Assembly: GCA_004144345.1 (NCBI GenBank)
Contig: SEEL01000006.1
Coordinates: 62,001 to 126,000, forward strand
Source of the DNA: Hyphomicrobiales bacterium
Lineage (GTDB): Bacteria; Pseudomonadota; Alphaproteobacteria; Rhizobiales; Devosiaceae
DNA length: 64,000 bases
Direction: 5' to 3'
The notes below the pieces were generated by a model. That model was not told the origin of the DNA. It made no database searches and saw nothing but the letters and a program-made list of their open reading frames with translations. How positions within the stretch are numbered: position 1 is the first letter of the stretch; every line of letters starts with the position of its first letter. Below are positions 43,226 to 51,797 of this stretch, piece by piece. Both the position numbers and the translations under genes were made by a program.

Positions 43226-43855
43226 TCACGGGTACAAACGCTGGCGCGTCCACAGGGCATCCGGCGCGCTGCGGCTGAAGCGGACGCGGTCGTGCAGGCG
43301 GTGCGCGCCGTCCTGCCAGAACTCCACCTCGGACGGCACGATGCGGAAGCCCGACCAGTGGGCGGGCCGCGTTATCGGTCCGTCGAGCGAGGATTTGAGC
43401 GTTTCCACCTGCTCGAGCAGCTCAAAGCGGCTTTTGAGCGGGCGCGACTGCTTGCTGGCATGGGCGCCCAACTGCGAGACGCGGGAGCGCGTGGCGAAAT
43501 AGGCGTCGGCCTCGCCGGGCTGGACGAGTTCCACCGGCCCGCGCGCCCGTACCTGGCGGCGCAGCGATTTCCAGTGGAACACCACCGCCGCCTTGGGCTG
43601 CGCCAGCAATTGCTGGCCCTTGCGGCTCTCGAAATTGGTGAAGAACACGATGCCCCGGTGGTCGCGGGCGTTCATGAGCACCATGCGCACGTCCGGCAGC
43701 CCGGCCTCGTCCACCGTCGCCAGCGCCATGGCGTGGGGGTCGTTGGTCTCCTTGGCACCAGCCTCGGCAAACCACTCCTCGAACAGCGAATAGGGGTCGA
43801 TTTCGCCCCGGTCGGAATCATCGAAAAGGCGTTCAGAAAGACTGCTAGCGGTCAT
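43226..43855 (-). CDS. pdxH: Pyridoxamine 5'-phosphate oxidase
   Basis: A 209-residue FMN-dependent oxidase of the PdxH family: MALATVDEAGLPDVRMVLMN, FFTNFESRKGQQL, SRVSQLGAHASKQS and the C-terminal substrate motif FWQDGAHRLHDRVRF. It makes pyridoxal 5'-phosphate from PNP or PMP. ATG at 43855 matches the usual family length; the longer frame extends into the dnaJ-like promoter. Divergent from the chaperone gene, with a 57-bp gap before the DUF898 gene. Confidence 0.95.
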   Translation of the reverse strand: MTASSLSERLFDDSDRGEIDPYSLFEEWFAEAGAKETNDPHAMALATVDEAGLPDVRMVLMNARDHRGIVFFTNFESRKGQQLLAQPKAAVVFHWKSLRRQVRARGPVELVQPGEADAYFATRSRVSQLGAHASKQSRPLKSRFELLEQVETLKSSLDGPITRPAHWSGFRIVPSEVEFWQDGAHRLHDRVRFSRSAPDALWTRQRLYP

Positions 43856-43944
43856 GGTAACGATCTGGACAAGCCGAAGGGTCGTGGCCATATAGGTTAG
43901 GAAACCACGGATTTTCAATCCGTTCTGCACCATCCAAGGAACCC

Positions 43945-44886
43945 ATGCGCGATCCATACACCGTGCTCGGGGTTTCTCGTTCTGTGAGCGAGAAGGATCT
44001 GAAGTCGGCTTACCGCAAGCTGGCCAAGGCCAATCACCCCGACCAGAACCAGTCCGATCCGAAAGCTCAGGCGAAATTCGCCGAGATTTCGGCCGCCTAC
44101 GATTTCCTGACCGACACCGACAAGAAGGCCGCCTATGACCGCGGCGAGATCGATGCCGAAGGCAATCCGAAATTCGCCGGCTTCAGCGGCGGCCGCCGTG
44201 GCCCGGGGGCCCAGCCGGGCGGCTTCTCGGCCGAGGACATCCTCAAGGAGTTCATGAGCGGCTTTGGCGGCGCCCAGCAGGCGCGCGGCGGCCGGGGAAC
44301 CGGCGCCGGCGGCTGGGATCCGTTCACCGGCTCGATGGGCGGCGGCGCTGCCGGCGCCCGTCCCGGTGGCAGCCTCAAGGGCGACGACGCCAATGTGACG
44401 CTCGCCGTCAGCCTCGAGGACGCCCACAAGGGCGGCTCGGTGCCGTTGCGCCTGCCGACCAACAAGGTCGTCAACGTCAAGCTGCCCGAGAAGGTCGAGG
44501 ACGGCCAGCAGATCCGGCTCAAGGGCCAGGGCATGCCCTCGCATGTGGGCGGCGATCCGGGCGACGCGCTCGTCACCGTCAAGTTCGAGCGTCACCGGCA
44601 TTTCCGCCGCGACGGCGCGGACCTGCGCGTCGATGTGCCGATCACGCTCTATGAGGCGGTGCTTGGCGGCAAGGTACGCGTGCCGACCCTCGATGGCTCG
44701 GCCGAGTTGACGCTGCCGGCCAACATCAACACGGCCAAGGCGCTCCGCCTCAAGGGCAAGGGCCTGCATGGCAATGGCGACCTCTATGCCAGCCTCAGGA
44801 TCGTGCTGCCCGACAGTGGCGATCCCGATCTCGAAGGGCTGATGCGCTTCTGGCGCGACCAGAAGCCCTACAAGGTCCGCGACTGA
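43945..44886 (+). CDS. DnaJ-class co-chaperone without zinc finger (CbpA-like)
   Basis: A 313-residue protein with an N-terminal J-domain (HPD in KANHPDQNQ), a Gly-rich linker (about residues 75-140) and a DnaJ C-terminal domain (LRLPTNKVVNVKLPEKVEDG). No CxxCxGxG zinc repeats, so it is a CbpA-type rather than DnaJ proper. AAGGA precedes the ATG. It would stimulate DnaK ATPase activity. Confidence 0.92.
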   Translation: MRDPYTVLGVSRSVSEKDLKSAYRKLAKANHPDQNQSDPKAQAKFAEISAAYDFLTDTDKKAAYDRGEIDAEGNPKFAGFSGGRRGPGAQPGGFSAEDILKEFMSGFGGAQQARGGRGTGAGGWDPFTGSMGGGAAGARPGGSLKGDDANVTLAVSLEDAHKGGSVPLRLPTNKVVNVKLPEKVEDGQQIRLKGQGMPSHVGGDPGDALVTVKFERHRHFRRDGADLRVDVPITLYEAVLGGKVRVPTLDGSAELTLPANINTAKALRLKGKGLHGNGDLYASLRIVLPDSGDPDLEGLMRFWRDQKPYKVRD

Positions 44887-45063
44887 CCGGGGACGCCGCC
44901 GCGTCCGTCCTAAGTCGTGTGCCTAGCGCACTTTTTGGTGCCTTCTTGTGGCGCCGGTAGCCGCTCCCTAGCTCACCGGGGCGGGTCCGGCGCCGCATCA
45001 TTTTCAGCCACCTAACGCTGCCAGGGCATCCGCCTCCGCCGGGGGCAGCGAGGATCAATTCAT

Positions 45064-45756
45064 ATGTCGAAGACGATTGTCGTGGTCGGGTTTGGACCTG
45101 GCATTTCAACGGGCGTAGCCGAGAAATTCGGCGCCGAAGGGTTCAACGTGGCGCTGGTCGGGCGCACCAAGGAGCGGCTCGATGCGGGTGCCGCCGCGCT
45201 CAAGGCCAAGGGCATCAACGCCGTCGCCTTTGTCGCCGATGCCAGCAATCCGGCCGCTATCGGCAAGCTGATCGACGAGGTTCGCGCCACGTTCGGTACC
45301 ATCACGGCCATTCACTGGAACGCCTATGGCGACAGCCAGGCCGGCGATCTCACCGCGGCGAGCGAAACCGAGATCCGCGGCGTGTTCGATGTTGCGATCA
45401 GCGGCCTCCTGTCGGCGGTACAGACCGCCCTGCCCGACCTCAAGGCCAGCAAGGGCGCGGTGCTCATCACCAATGGCGCCTTTGGCGAACTCAACGACCA
45501 GATCAACCACTATGCGGCTGCCAGCAACAATATGGGCCTCGCCATGGCCAATGCGGCCAAGCACAAGCTGGTCGGCTTGCTCGCGGCCAAGCTCAAGGCC
45601 GATGACGTCTTCGTCGGTGAAGTGATGATTGCCGGCTCCATCAAGGGAACCTCGTGGGCCGCCGGCAACCCCAACCCGATCGAGCCGTCGCTGGTGGGCG
45701 AGACCTTCTACAAGCTGTTCGATCAGCGCGCTGACAATTACGCGCGCCTCAGCTGA
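45064..45756 (+). CDS. SDR-fold protein with altered active site
   Basis: A 230-residue Rossmann-fold SDR with GFGPGISTG in place of TGxxxGxG and a serine-region LITNGAFG. The catalytic YxxxK is replaced by YAAASNN, so the lysine is missing and classical dehydrogenase activity is doubtful. The 177-bp gap upstream shows no obvious regulator site. Convergent with the TetR gene. Confidence 0.78.
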   Translation: MSKTIVVVGFGPGISTGVAEKFGAEGFNVALVGRTKERLDAGAAALKAKGINAVAFVADASNPAAIGKLIDEVRATFGTITAIHWNAYGDSQAGDLTAASETEIRGVFDVAISGLLSAVQTALPDLKASKGAVLITNGAFGELNDQINHYAAASNNMGLAMANAAKHKLVGLLAAKLKADDVFVGEVMIAGSIKGTSWAAGNPNPIEPSLVGETFYKLFDQRADNYARLS

Positions 45757-45801
45757 CCCAAGCAAGGAGGTCGCTTCCGGGCGGCCTCCCCCAGGCACCG
45801 C

Positions 45802-46380
45802 TCAGGGCGCGGGTGGTGTAGCGCCCTGGAGATGGGCAAAGCCGCGATCGATGATGCCCTGCAAATCGTGCTTGGCGTCGTCGGCCCATAGGGCCCAGCA
45901 GCGGTCGAACACGGCCAGAGCTGCCGCCGCCATCACCGTCGCCCCCAGCGGATCGTGCCCCTCCTCGACCATCGCATCGGCCAGATGGTCGATCTGCGGT
46001 CGCCGCGCGCGATGGAGGCGTGAGCCCAAGGCGGGCTCGGAGCGGATGAAGGCGAGCCGGGCCCGCGTTCGTTCGGGTGAGGCCTCGGCCATTTCGACCA
46101 GCGGCGCGAGCGAGGCCTTCAGCCGCTGCCAGACCGGTTCAGTGGGAGCCGTCCCGCGATAGGCGTCGGCGAGCAAATCAACCGGGCCCAGCACCGCCGC
46201 CACGACGATCTCGTCCTTCGTACCGAGATGCCGGAAGAAGGTGGCGCGCGAAATGCCCAGCCCATCGGCCAATTCCTCGACCGTCTGCTGGTAGCCGCCG
46301 CTCACAACCAGATCGAGCGCCGCATTGGCCAGCTCGATCCGCATGATCTCGCGCTTGCGTTCCTTGATGTCGATTTGCAC
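45802..46380 (-). CDS. TetR-family transcriptional regulator
   Basis: A 192-residue TetR regulator with the helix-turn-helix LADGLGISRATFFRHLGTKDEIV near residues 38-60 and a helical ligand domain with no close signature. GTG at 46380 is the likely start. It is divergent from an MFS transporter gene and probably represses it through the dyad at 46411. Confidence 0.87.
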   Translation of the reverse strand: MQIDIKERKREIMRIELANAALDLVVSGGYQQTVEELADGLGISRATFFRHLGTKDEIVVAAVLGPVDLLADAYRGTAPTEPVWQRLKASLAPLVEMAEASPERTRARLAFIRSEPALGSRLHRARRPQIDHLADAMVEEGHDPLGATVMAAAALAVFDRCWALWADDAKHDLQGIIDRGFAHLQGATPPAP

Positions 46381-46410
46381 GGCCGCACCCTTGCGTCGGT
46401 TTCCCCGGAT

Positions 46411-46444
46411 TGATACTCAGTCTCACGAATAAAATCCAGTCTCA
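46411..46444. promoter_or_regulatory. Probable TetR operator between tetR-like gene and MFS gene
   Basis: TGATACTCAGTCTCA (46411-46425) is a 15-bp dyad with one imperfect pair (TGAnACTnAGTnTCA). Its right half CAGTCTCA recurs at 46437-46444. Located in the 78-bp divergent gap, ending 15 bp before the MFS start. Confidence 0.55.
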
Positions 46445-46458
46445 TCGCCGAGGTTCGC

Positions 46459-47865
46459 TTGCAGGTCGCCGCTGCCACCCCTTCTTTGTCGCCCTATAGT
46501 TCCACGCGGCAGAGCCTCGTGGTTGCCGCGCTGGCTTTTGCCGGCATGGGTGGCTCCTTCATGCAGACCATCCTCATTCCCATCCAGGGTGAGTTGCCGC
46601 GCCTCCTCGACGCGCCGCCCAACGACACTGCCTGGGTGATCACGGCAACCCTGCTCTCGGCCTCGGTCTGCACGCCGATCGCCGGCAAGCTCGGCGACAT
46701 GTTCGGCAAGCGCCGGATTGCCATCCTGCTCACCATCCTCCTCATCATTGGCTCGCTCCTCTGCCTGTTCTCCAACGGACTGCCGATGCTGATCGTCGGC
46801 CGCCTGTTCCAGGGTGCCGGCGCTGGCGTCATCCCGCTCGGCATCTCGCTGCTGCGTGACGTGCTCGACGGCAGGCGCCTGCCCTCCGCCATCGCGCTGG
46901 TCAGCGGCACGCTCGGGATTGGCGGCGCCATCGGCCTGCCGCTCAGCGCCTTCGTCACCGAGAATTTCGACTGGCATGTGCTGTTCATCCTGTCGGCCGG
47001 CATCTCCACCTTGTCGCTCCTCTTCCTGATGCTGATCGTGCCCAAGACGAGTGGCCGCGGCAGTGGCGGGCGCGTCGATTTCCTCGGCGCGATCGGGCTC
47101 GCCATCGGCCTTGTCGGCGTGCTGCTCGCCATCTCGCAGGGCAATCGTTGGGGCTGGACCTCGACGGCGACGCTCACCAGCATCGCCGTGGGCGTCGTCG
47201 CCTTCGCCATCTGGGGCTGGTACGAGCTGCGCGTCGGCAATCCGCTGGTCGATCTGCGCGTCAGCGTTCGTCCCGCCGTGCTGCTTACCAATCTCGCCTC
47301 GGTGGCGATGGGCTTTGCGCTGTTTTCGTCCAGCGTCTCGTTCCCGCAGCTGCTCGGCCTCCCCGTCGATCGCGGCGGCCTCGGCATCGATTTGCTGCGC
47401 GCCAGCCTCATGCTGATGCCGTCCGGCATTGCCATGCTGATCATGTCGCCGGTCGCCGGGCGCATCGCGCGCCGCGTCGGCTCACGGGCACTGCTCATCG
47501 CCGGTGCGTGCGTGCTCGCACTCGCCTATGCGCTGTGCATCGCCTTGCCGCTCAACATGTGGCTCATCGCCACCATCAACTGCATCATCGGTATCGGCAT
47601 CGGCCTTGGTTACGCGGCAATGCCCTCGCTGATCATGGCCGTCGTACCGCGGCACGAAACAGCGGCCGCCAACGGTCTCAACGCCCTGATGCGGTCGCTC
47701 GGCACCACGAGCGCTGCGGCCGTCGTCGGCGCCATCCTCGCCAGCACCGCGGCCGCCGACCAGTCTGGTTCGTTCACGATGGTCTTTGTACTCGGCCTGA
47801 TCGCCGCTATCCTCTGCGCGTCGATCGCCTTCTTCATCCCGGCGCCGGCCGAAGCCCGCGCCTGA
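46459..47865 (+). CDS. MFS drug-efflux-type transporter (DHA2-like)
   Basis: A 468-residue major facilitator with roughly 13-14 hydrophobic segments, GKLGDMFGKRRIAIL as the conserved loop 2-3 motif and PLGISLLRDVLDG further on, as in 14-span drug:H+ antiporters. TTG at 46459 is the start: GAGG stands 5 nt upstream and no ATG is suitably placed. Expression is probably controlled by the divergent TetR protein; exported compound unknown. Confidence 0.88.
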   Translation: MQVAAATPSLSPYSSTRQSLVVAALAFAGMGGSFMQTILIPIQGELPRLLDAPPNDTAWVITATLLSASVCTPIAGKLGDMFGKRRIAILLTILLIIGSLLCLFSNGLPMLIVGRLFQGAGAGVIPLGISLLRDVLDGRRLPSAIALVSGTLGIGGAIGLPLSAFVTENFDWHVLFILSAGISTLSLLFLMLIVPKTSGRGSGGRVDFLGAIGLAIGLVGVLLAISQGNRWGWTSTATLTSIAVGVVAFAIWGWYELRVGNPLVDLRVSVRPAVLLTNLASVAMGFALFSSSVSFPQLLGLPVDRGGLGIDLLRASLMLMPSGIAMLIMSPVAGRIARRVGSRALLIAGACVLALAYALCIALPLNMWLIATINCIIGIGIGLGYAAMPSLIMAVVPRHETAAANGLNALMRSLGTTSAAAVVGAILASTAAADQSGSFTMVFVLGLIAAILCASIAFFIPAPAEARA

Positions 47866-47872
47866 TTTCGTC

Positions 47873-48490
47873 TCAAGCGGGGCGAATAAGCACTTCGCTG
47901 CCGATCGGTGTGAAACCGAGGCCGAGGAACATGCGCAGCGATCGCGCATTGCCCGGCGACACGGCAGCGAACACCAGTTCGCCCTCCGGCACGAGGCCGA
48001 TAGCCTCGGCGATCAACGCCCGGCCCCAACCGCGATTGTGCTCGCTCGCCTCGACACTGAACTCGCGCCGTCCCGCCAGTCCATGGGCGAGCGTGACGAG
48101 GCCGCGCTCATCGCCATAGACGCGAACGTCCGACCGGTATTGCCGCGCATATTGGACGCGCGGGTGATCATCCGCGTCGGTGCGCAATGGCAGTGTCGAT
48201 TTGCCGGTGCCGCGCGCCACCAGCATCACGTCGATGACGCCGACAAACCCCGCGGGGCCCGCGAGCCAGCGCAGGAAGTCCGGGGCCATCGACTCGCCAT
48301 AGCCGTCCGGCCCCTGCTGCAGCACATCCGCTTCTGCCCGCGCCGTAGCGACGACCGCATGACCCGTGAACGCCACCGAGCATTCCCAGCCGCCGGCCAG
48401 CGGCGGCGTCACCGTCACCGCGCCATCGACAGGCGGGAACCGCCCCTCGGCGGCGGCGGCGAGCAGGGGAAGTAGAGGATGGTCACTCAT
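47873..48490 (-). CDS. GNAT-like acetyltransferase domain protein
   Basis: A 205-residue protein. The C-terminal half looks like a GNAT fold (RGWGRALIAEAIGLVPEG, SPGNARSLRMFLGLGFTPIG). The N-terminal half has no motif I recognise. ATG overlaps the isochorismatase stop (ATGA). Substrate unknown. Confidence 0.7.
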   Translation of the reverse strand: MSDHPLLPLLAAAAEGRFPPVDGAVTVTPPLAGGWECSVAFTGHAVVATARAEADVLQQGPDGYGESMAPDFLRWLAGPAGFVGVIDVMLVARGTGKSTLPLRTDADDHPRVQYARQYRSDVRVYGDERGLVTLAHGLAGRREFSVEASEHNRGWGRALIAEAIGLVPEGELVFAAVSPGNARSLRMFLGLGFTPIGSEVLIRPA

Positions 48491-49008
48491 CTCGGCAACG
48501 GCAGGTTCCGCGTCGTCATCACGGTCGCGCCGCTTTGCGCGAAGCGGTCATTGTGCTCGGCGATGATGTCGGGCGCCGTCGGTCCGCCGGTGCTGTGGGC
48601 ATCGCCGATCACCGTCACGCCGAGGCCAAGCGCCTGCGCGCCCTTCACGGTGGCGGCAATGCAGTGATTGGTCGCGGCGCCGATCACGACGACATCGTCC
48701 GCGCTCTGCCCCTTCACCCAGTTGAGCAGTGACGGGTTGCTGAAGGCGTTGGTGACGGTCTTGCCGAAGGTCGGCTCGTCATCGGCCTGCTCCAGCGCCG
48801 GCCAGATCGGCCATCCCGGCGCGCCGGGTTCGAGCTGGTCACCGGCGGGACCGTTCTGCTGCACGAAGGCGATCCCCCGTCCTTCCTGCCGCGCCCACGC
48901 CAGGACCTGGCGCACGCGCTCGGTCAGTCCGTCGGCATCATGCAGCGGCTCGATGCCGTTGAACATGCCGGTCTGCAGATCGACGACGATGATCGGTGCC
49001 TTGCTCAT
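48487..49008 (-). CDS. Isochorismatase-family cysteine hydrolase
   Basis: A 173-residue cysteine hydrolase with the catalytic triad visible: Asp in IIVVDLQTGMF, Lys in FGKTVTNAF and Cys in GAATNHCIAATVKGA. Relatives include nicotinamidase and ureidoacrylate amidohydrolase; the substrate is not evident. It is coupled to the GNAT-like gene. Confidence 0.88.
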   Translation of the reverse strand: MSKAPIIVVDLQTGMFNGIEPLHDADGLTERVRQVLAWARQEGRGIAFVQQNGPAGDQLEPGAPGWPIWPALEQADDEPTFGKTVTNAFSNPSLLNWVKGQSADDVVVIGAATNHCIAATVKGAQALGLGVTVIGDAHSTGGPTAPDIIAEHNDRFAQSGATVMTTRNLPLPR

Positions 49009-49037
49009 CCGTGCAGCCTCCCCCGGCTCTCCCTCAA

Positions 49038-49970
49038 TTACAAGTCGCGCGGTGCGGCGGCGCGTTGCAGACGGTCGTTGATCGCCTCGCCAAGACCACG
49101 CTGCGGGATCGGCGCGACCGCGATGCGGCTGGAACGTGAGTCCAGTTCATGCAGCATCGAGAACAGGTTACGGGCAGCTTCGTGCAGATCACCTGAAGGC
49201 GACAGATTGAGCGTCGCGTCCATCCTGCCGAAGCCGAGATAGGCTTCGCCCGTTTCGGGCGTGGCCGCATTGAGCCGCAGCGCGGCATTGGGTGCATAAT
49301 GGCTCGCCAGCATGCCCGGCGCAGCAATCGCTGCCCCGGCCGCCGCAATGGCGACCTTGCGGCCGATCGTGGCTTCGATCTCCTCGCGCGCCAGCGCCCC
49401 GGCTCGCAATTGCGTCACCGTCTCGCCGTCGACCGCGAGGATCGTCGATTCAACACCGGCCTCGCTCGGCCCGCCATCGAGCACCGGCACCTTGCCGCCA
49501 AAGCCACGCACCACCTGCTCGGCCCGCGTCGGCGACAGTTTGCCGGAGGGATTGGCCGAGGGCGCCGCAATTGGAATGCCGGCCGCACGGATCAGTCCGA
49601 GCGCCAGCGGGTGGTTGGGAATGCGGATGCCGACATTGTCGAGCCCCGCCGTCACGATGTCGCTCAACTGCGCATCGGGACGCTTGGGCAGCACCAGCGT
49701 CAGCGGTCCGGGCCAGAACGACGCCAGCTTCTCGGCCAGCGGCGAGAACACCACCAGCCGCCGCGCCATCTCGACATCGGCGACGTGGACGATCAGCGGA
49801 TTGAAGCGCGGCCGCCCCTTGGTCTCGTAGATCTTGAGCACCGCGTCCGAATTGGTCGCGTCGGCGCCGAGGCCGTAGACGGTCTCGGTCGGGAAGGCCA
49901 CGACCTCCCCGGCGCGCAGCTTTTCGGCAAATCGCTGCAAATCTTCGCTGTGTGGAACCGTAGCGGTCAT
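49038..49970 (-). CDS. L-threonylcarbamoyladenylate synthase, full-length Sua5 type
   Basis: A 310-residue protein with YrdC/TsaC domain (PTETVYGLGADATN, KGRPRFNPLIVHV, SANPSGKLSPT) plus the C-terminal Sua5 domain. It makes threonylcarbamoyl-AMP for t6A37 in ANN-decoding tRNAs. ATG at 49970 gives the normal family length; the track-length frame beyond it is only the antisense of the deacetylase. Confidence 0.93.
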   Translation of the reverse strand: MTATVPHSEDLQRFAEKLRAGEVVAFPTETVYGLGADATNSDAVLKIYETKGRPRFNPLIVHVADVEMARRLVVFSPLAEKLASFWPGPLTLVLPKRPDAQLSDIVTAGLDNVGIRIPNHPLALGLIRAAGIPIAAPSANPSGKLSPTRAEQVVRGFGGKVPVLDGGPSEAGVESTILAVDGETVTQLRAGALAREEIEATIGRKVAIAAAGAAIAAPGMLASHYAPNAALRLNAATPETGEAYLGFGRMDATLNLSPSGDLHEAARNLFSMLHELDSRSSRIAVAPIPQRGLGEAINDRLQRAAAPRDL

Positions 49971-50015
49971 GCCGGGCTGTTTGACAAGGGCGAGCCGCAC
50001 CGTCAAGGAATCAGC

Positions 50016-50939
50016 ATGGCCACCCTGCTCGTCAGCCAGCCCAATTTCGCCAGCCACCAGACGCCGCCCGGCCATCCGGAGCGGCCCGATCGCATCCGGG
50101 CTATCGAAGAAGCGCTGAAGCCGGAGAACTTCCCCGATCTGCTGCGGCGCGAGGCGCCAAGCGGCGACCTCACCCTGGCCGAACTCGTCCATGCCCCCGG
50201 CTACCTGCGGGCCCTGGCCGAGGCCCGTCCGGCCCAGGGGATCTCGCGGATCGACGAGGACACGTTTATTTCCTCGGGCTCGACCGATGCCACGGCCACG
50301 GCGCTCGGCGCCGGCCTTGCGGCACTCGAGGCAGTCGCCCTGGGCGAAGTCGCCAACGCCTTCTGCGCCGTGCGGCCGCCTGGCCATCATGCCGAGCGCG
50401 AGCGGCCGATGGGGTTCTGCCTCGTCAACACCATCGCCATCGTCGCCCGCGAGGCGCAGCGCAAATTCGGCGCCGAACGCGTCGCCATCGTCGATTTCGA
50501 CGTCCATCACGGCAATGGCACGCAGGACATCTTCTACGACGATCCCACCGTCATGTACGCCTCGAGTCACCAGGCGCCGTTGTTTCCCGGCACCGGGGCC
50601 GCCGAGGAGACCGGGGCCGGCAACATCGTCAACGCGCCGCTCGCTGCCCGCACCGACGGAGCCGCGATGAAGGCCGTCTATTCAGCTCTAATCCTGCCGC
50701 GGTTGGCCGCCTTTCGACCGGATTTCATCCTGATCTCGGCCGGCTTCGATGCCGATTATCGCGACCCGCTCGCCCAGTTGAACTGGCACCCCGAGGACTT
50801 CGCCTGGCTCACCCGCGAGCTCCGCACCGTCGCCGACGCCACCTGCGCCGGCCGCATTGTGTCGATGCTCGAAGGGGGTTATGACCTGCAAGGCCTCGCC
50901 ACTGGCGTTGCCGCGCATGTCACTGAACTGATGAGATAA
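50016..50939 (+). CDS. Histone deacetylase-family (acetoin utilisation/acetylpolyamine) deacetylase
   Basis: A 307-residue zinc deacetylase of the arginase/deacetylase fold: RPPGHHAERERPMGFC (two His), VDFDVHHGNGTQDIF (Asp/His ligands) and ISAGFDADYRDPLAQL (Asp ligand). AAGGA precedes the ATG at 50016. These bacterial proteins deacetylate acetylpolyamines or similar small molecules. It precedes xseB by 3 bp, an order conserved in Hyphomicrobiales. Confidence 0.92.
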   Translation: MATLLVSQPNFASHQTPPGHPERPDRIRAIEEALKPENFPDLLRREAPSGDLTLAELVHAPGYLRALAEARPAQGISRIDEDTFISSGSTDATATALGAGLAALEAVALGEVANAFCAVRPPGHHAERERPMGFCLVNTIAIVAREAQRKFGAERVAIVDFDVHHGNGTQDIFYDDPTVMYASSHQAPLFPGTGAAEETGAGNIVNAPLAARTDGAAMKAVYSALILPRLAAFRPDFILISAGFDADYRDPLAQLNWHPEDFAWLTRELRTVADATCAGRIVSMLEGGYDLQGLATGVAAHVTELMR

Positions 50940-50942
50940 TCC

Positions 50943-51188
50943 GTGGCCGATCTCGCTACCGACGACGTCAAGACCATGACCTTCGAGGCCGCTCTGGCCG
51001 AGCTCGAGGGCATCGTTGCGCGGCTCGAGGGCGGCAAGGCGCCGCTCGCCGAATCCATCGCGATTTATGAACGCGGCGAGGCGCTTAAGTCGCATTGCGA
51101 GAGCCTGTTGAAGCAGGCAGAAGCCCGCATCGAAAAGATCACCCTCAAGAACGGCAAGCCCGTAGGGACTGAGCCGCTAGACCCCTAA
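50943..51188 (+). CDS. xseB: Exodeoxyribonuclease VII small subunit
   Basis: An 81-residue XseB protein with the signature [19 protein letters not shown] and [16 protein letters not shown], starting from GTG at 50943. With XseA it degrades single-stranded DNA. In related genomes dxs often follows; here SCO1 does. Confidence 0.94.
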   Translation: MADLATDDVKTMTFEAALAELEGIVARLEGGKAPLAESIAIYERGEALKSHCESLLKQAEARIEKITLKNGKPVGTEPLDP

Positions 51189-51197
51189 GGTTGGCCC

Positions 51198-51794
51198 ATG
51201 GCTTCGTCGGCAATTTCCCGTTTCCGTATCGTACTTTGGGCGCTGGTTGTTGTCGCCGCGATCGGTGCCACCGCGCTCTACGTCTTCCGTCCGCCAGCCC
51301 AGCCGCTCGGCGTCACCGGCGCGCCGTTCACCCTCGAATCCACCAAGGGCGGCAGCTTCACGCAGGACAATCTCAAGGGCACGCCGAGCCTCGTGTTTTT
51401 CGGCTACACCTTCTGCCCCGACGTCTGCCCCACGACCATGGCCGAGAGCGTCGCTTGGCGCGGCGAACTGGGTCTCAAGCCCGAGCAATTGCGCACGATT
51501 TTCGTCACCGTCGATCCGACCCGCGACACCAAACAGGTGCTGACCGAGTACATCGGCGCCTTCGATGACAGCATCATCGGCCTCGTCGGCACGCCCGAGC
51601 AGACCAAAGCCGCCGAGAAATCGTTCGGCGCCATGTCCGAGGCCCAGGCGCCCGACGAATTCGGCAACTACCTCGTCAACCACACCGCGAGCGTCTTCCT
51701 CATCGGCGCCGACGGGCGCTTTGAAGGCACTATCGCGTATGGCGAGGACAAGGCCGCTGCCCTTGCCAAGATCAAGCGCCTGACGGGCGTCTGA
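51198..51794 (+). CDS. SCO1/SenC family copper chaperone
   Basis: A 198-residue membrane-anchored thioredoxin-fold protein: one N-terminal span (residues 11-30), the copper motif CPDVCP and the distal histidine in LVNHTASVF. SCO proteins load the CuA site of cytochrome c oxidase or act as thiol reductants. Nine bp after xseB, and 3 bp before tlyA, so probably co-transcribed. Confidence 0.92.
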   Translation: MASSAISRFRIVLWALVVVAAIGATALYVFRPPAQPLGVTGAPFTLESTKGGSFTQDNLKGTPSLVFFGYTFCPDVCPTTMAESVAWRGELGLKPEQLRTIFVTVDPTRDTKQVLTEYIGAFDDSIIGLVGTPEQTKAAEKSFGAMSEAQAPDEFGNYLVNHTASVFLIGADGRFEGTIAYGEDKAAALAKIKRLTGV

Positions 51795-51797
51795 GCC

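Noticed and set aside
44887-45063. Possible terminator or regulator site in the 177-bp gap after the DnaJ-like gene
   Set aside because: Only GC-rich, partly complementary runs with no clean stem and T-run.
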